6,042 bases of DNA from Spirochaetes bacterium GWF1_49_6 (GTDB taxonomy: Bacteria > Spirochaetota > Brevinematia > Brevinematales > GWF1-51-8). This document shows, piece after piece, positions 5,819 through 6,042 of the stretch (position 1 is the stretch's first letter; every line of letters begins with the position of its first letter). The notes under the pieces were generated by a model. That model was not told the DNA's origin and ran no database searches. It saw nothing but the letters and a program-made list of their open reading frames with translations. Both the position numbers and the translations under genes were made by a program. The stretch lies in the NCBI GenBank assembly GCA_001829395.1, contig MIBD01000020.1, forward strand, positions 1 to 6,042, written 5' to 3'.

Positions 5819-5967
5819 TGCCTTCTACCGAAGGTAGACAGGCGAGGCGTCATGGTGAGCGCTTGTCCCGCGTTCAGCGGGATGCCGAACCATAGCCGAA
5901 GCAATCTATTTGTTTATAATGTATATACTTTGATAGACTGCTTCGTCGCAATGCTCCTCGCAGTGAC
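5810..5967. repeat. palindromic intergenic repeat mosaic (REP/MITE-like)
   Basis: The ends GTCATTGC (5810-5817) and GCAGTGAC (5960-5967) are inverted with one mismatch. Nearer the centre, CGAAGCAATCTA (5897-5908) and TAGACTGCTTCG (5934-5945) are inverted with one mismatch. The right arm, TAGACTGCTTCGTCGCAATG through GCTCCTCGCAGTGACA, is a variant of the GTCATTGCGAGG...GAAGCAATCT repeat seen in intergenic DNA of many bacteria (recalled, not searched). Inside are two further hairpins: GCCTG/CAGGC enclosing TCTACC-GAA-GGTAGA (5816-5843), and ATGGT/ACCAT enclosing TCCCGC-GTTCA-GCGGGA (5852-5893). The latter sits inside a GGTGAGC...CCGAACCAT motif also common in such repeats. It looks like repeats inserted in repeats. 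No transposase is present, so any movement would need help from elsewhere. Confidence 0.7.
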
Positions 5968-6042
5968 AGAAAATGGTAAGAATTTCTCCTTCGTCAACAA
6001 CCCCGGGGAGAACCGCTCTAATTCTACCAGCCGGTAGGCATT
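5968..6042. other. right edge: short palindromes, no supported gene
   Basis: Contains CCCCGGGG (6001-6008), TTCTCC (5984-5989) inverted to GGAGAA (6007-6012), and CTACC-AGCC-GGTAG (6024-6037), whose CTACC/GGTAG arms echo the hairpin at 5825-5837. Two minus-strand frames are open from the edge into the repeat, ending at 5914 (TAA) and near 5910 (TAG). Neither shows a recognisable protein, and repeats of this type commonly leave several frames open. Nothing else is visible. Confidence 0.35.

Noticed and set aside
5915..5920. TATAAT as a possible promoter inside the repeat
   Set aside because: No -35 box at the right distance, no TGn extension, and no gene downstream.
5755..5967. CRISPR array
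   Set aside because: The repeats are inverted palindromes of differing sequence; there is no direct repeat with regular spacers.
5852..6037. Plus-strand open frame of 61 codons at the right end
   Set aside because: It lies wholly within the palindromic repeat cluster, has no ribosome site or promoter, and its product resembles nothing.
5914..6042. Minus-strand frame open from the window edge to a TAA at 5914 (43 codons), possibly the end of a gene from the right
   Set aside because: The last part (SVTARSIATKQSI) is simply the translation of the repeat arm, and another minus frame is open over nearly the same stretch. The flanking sequence would decide it.

Overview
The window is bacterial chromosomal DNA of moderate GC: the partial mtaB at the left edge is visibly GC-rich, and the intergenic gaps are AT-rich. 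The lineage cannot be fixed from sequence alone. An rpsT-HU gene pair (also found in Borrelia) and a PilZ protein with a GAF-like insertion (a layout resembling uncharacterised Leptospira proteins) suggest a spirochaete or a relative. This is an inference of modest confidence. Promoters are readable as standard sigma-70 sites.

Left block (1-1311, minus strand). A tRNA methylthiotransferase gene (mtaB, first 215 codons) runs off the left edge. It has a promoter so close to its ATG that the mRNA is probably leaderless. Upstream lie a 69-residue two-helix membrane protein and a 34-residue lysine-rich peptide gene, probably co-transcribed from a strong promoter at 1283-1311.

Middle block (1312-3654, plus strand). 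A divergent AT-rich region with an extended -10 promoter drives a translationally coupled pair: a 68-residue two-helix membrane protein and a 676-residue membrane-anchored protein. I read the latter as a beta-sandwich domain, a probable eight-stranded TIM barrel of unknown substrate, and a C-terminal beta-sandwich.

Housekeeping block (3681-4407). A clean promoter drives rpsT (GTG start) and, 1 nt later, an HU/IHF-family gene, closed by a strong intrinsic terminator.

Right block (4446-6042). An extended -10 promoter drives a 392-residue probable c-di-GMP receptor. Its PilZ signature halves (RxxxR and DxSxxG) are about 190 residues apart because a GAF-like domain lies between them. The last 380 bases contain no convincing gene. 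They hold a terminator that works in the minus direction, a nested palindrome with a GCAA tetraloop, and a mosaic of palindromic intergenic repeats of the kind scattered through many bacterial genomes.

The best candidates for undescribed biology are the coupled small membrane protein plus anchored barrel, the split-PilZ receptor, and the lysine-rich micro-ORF.
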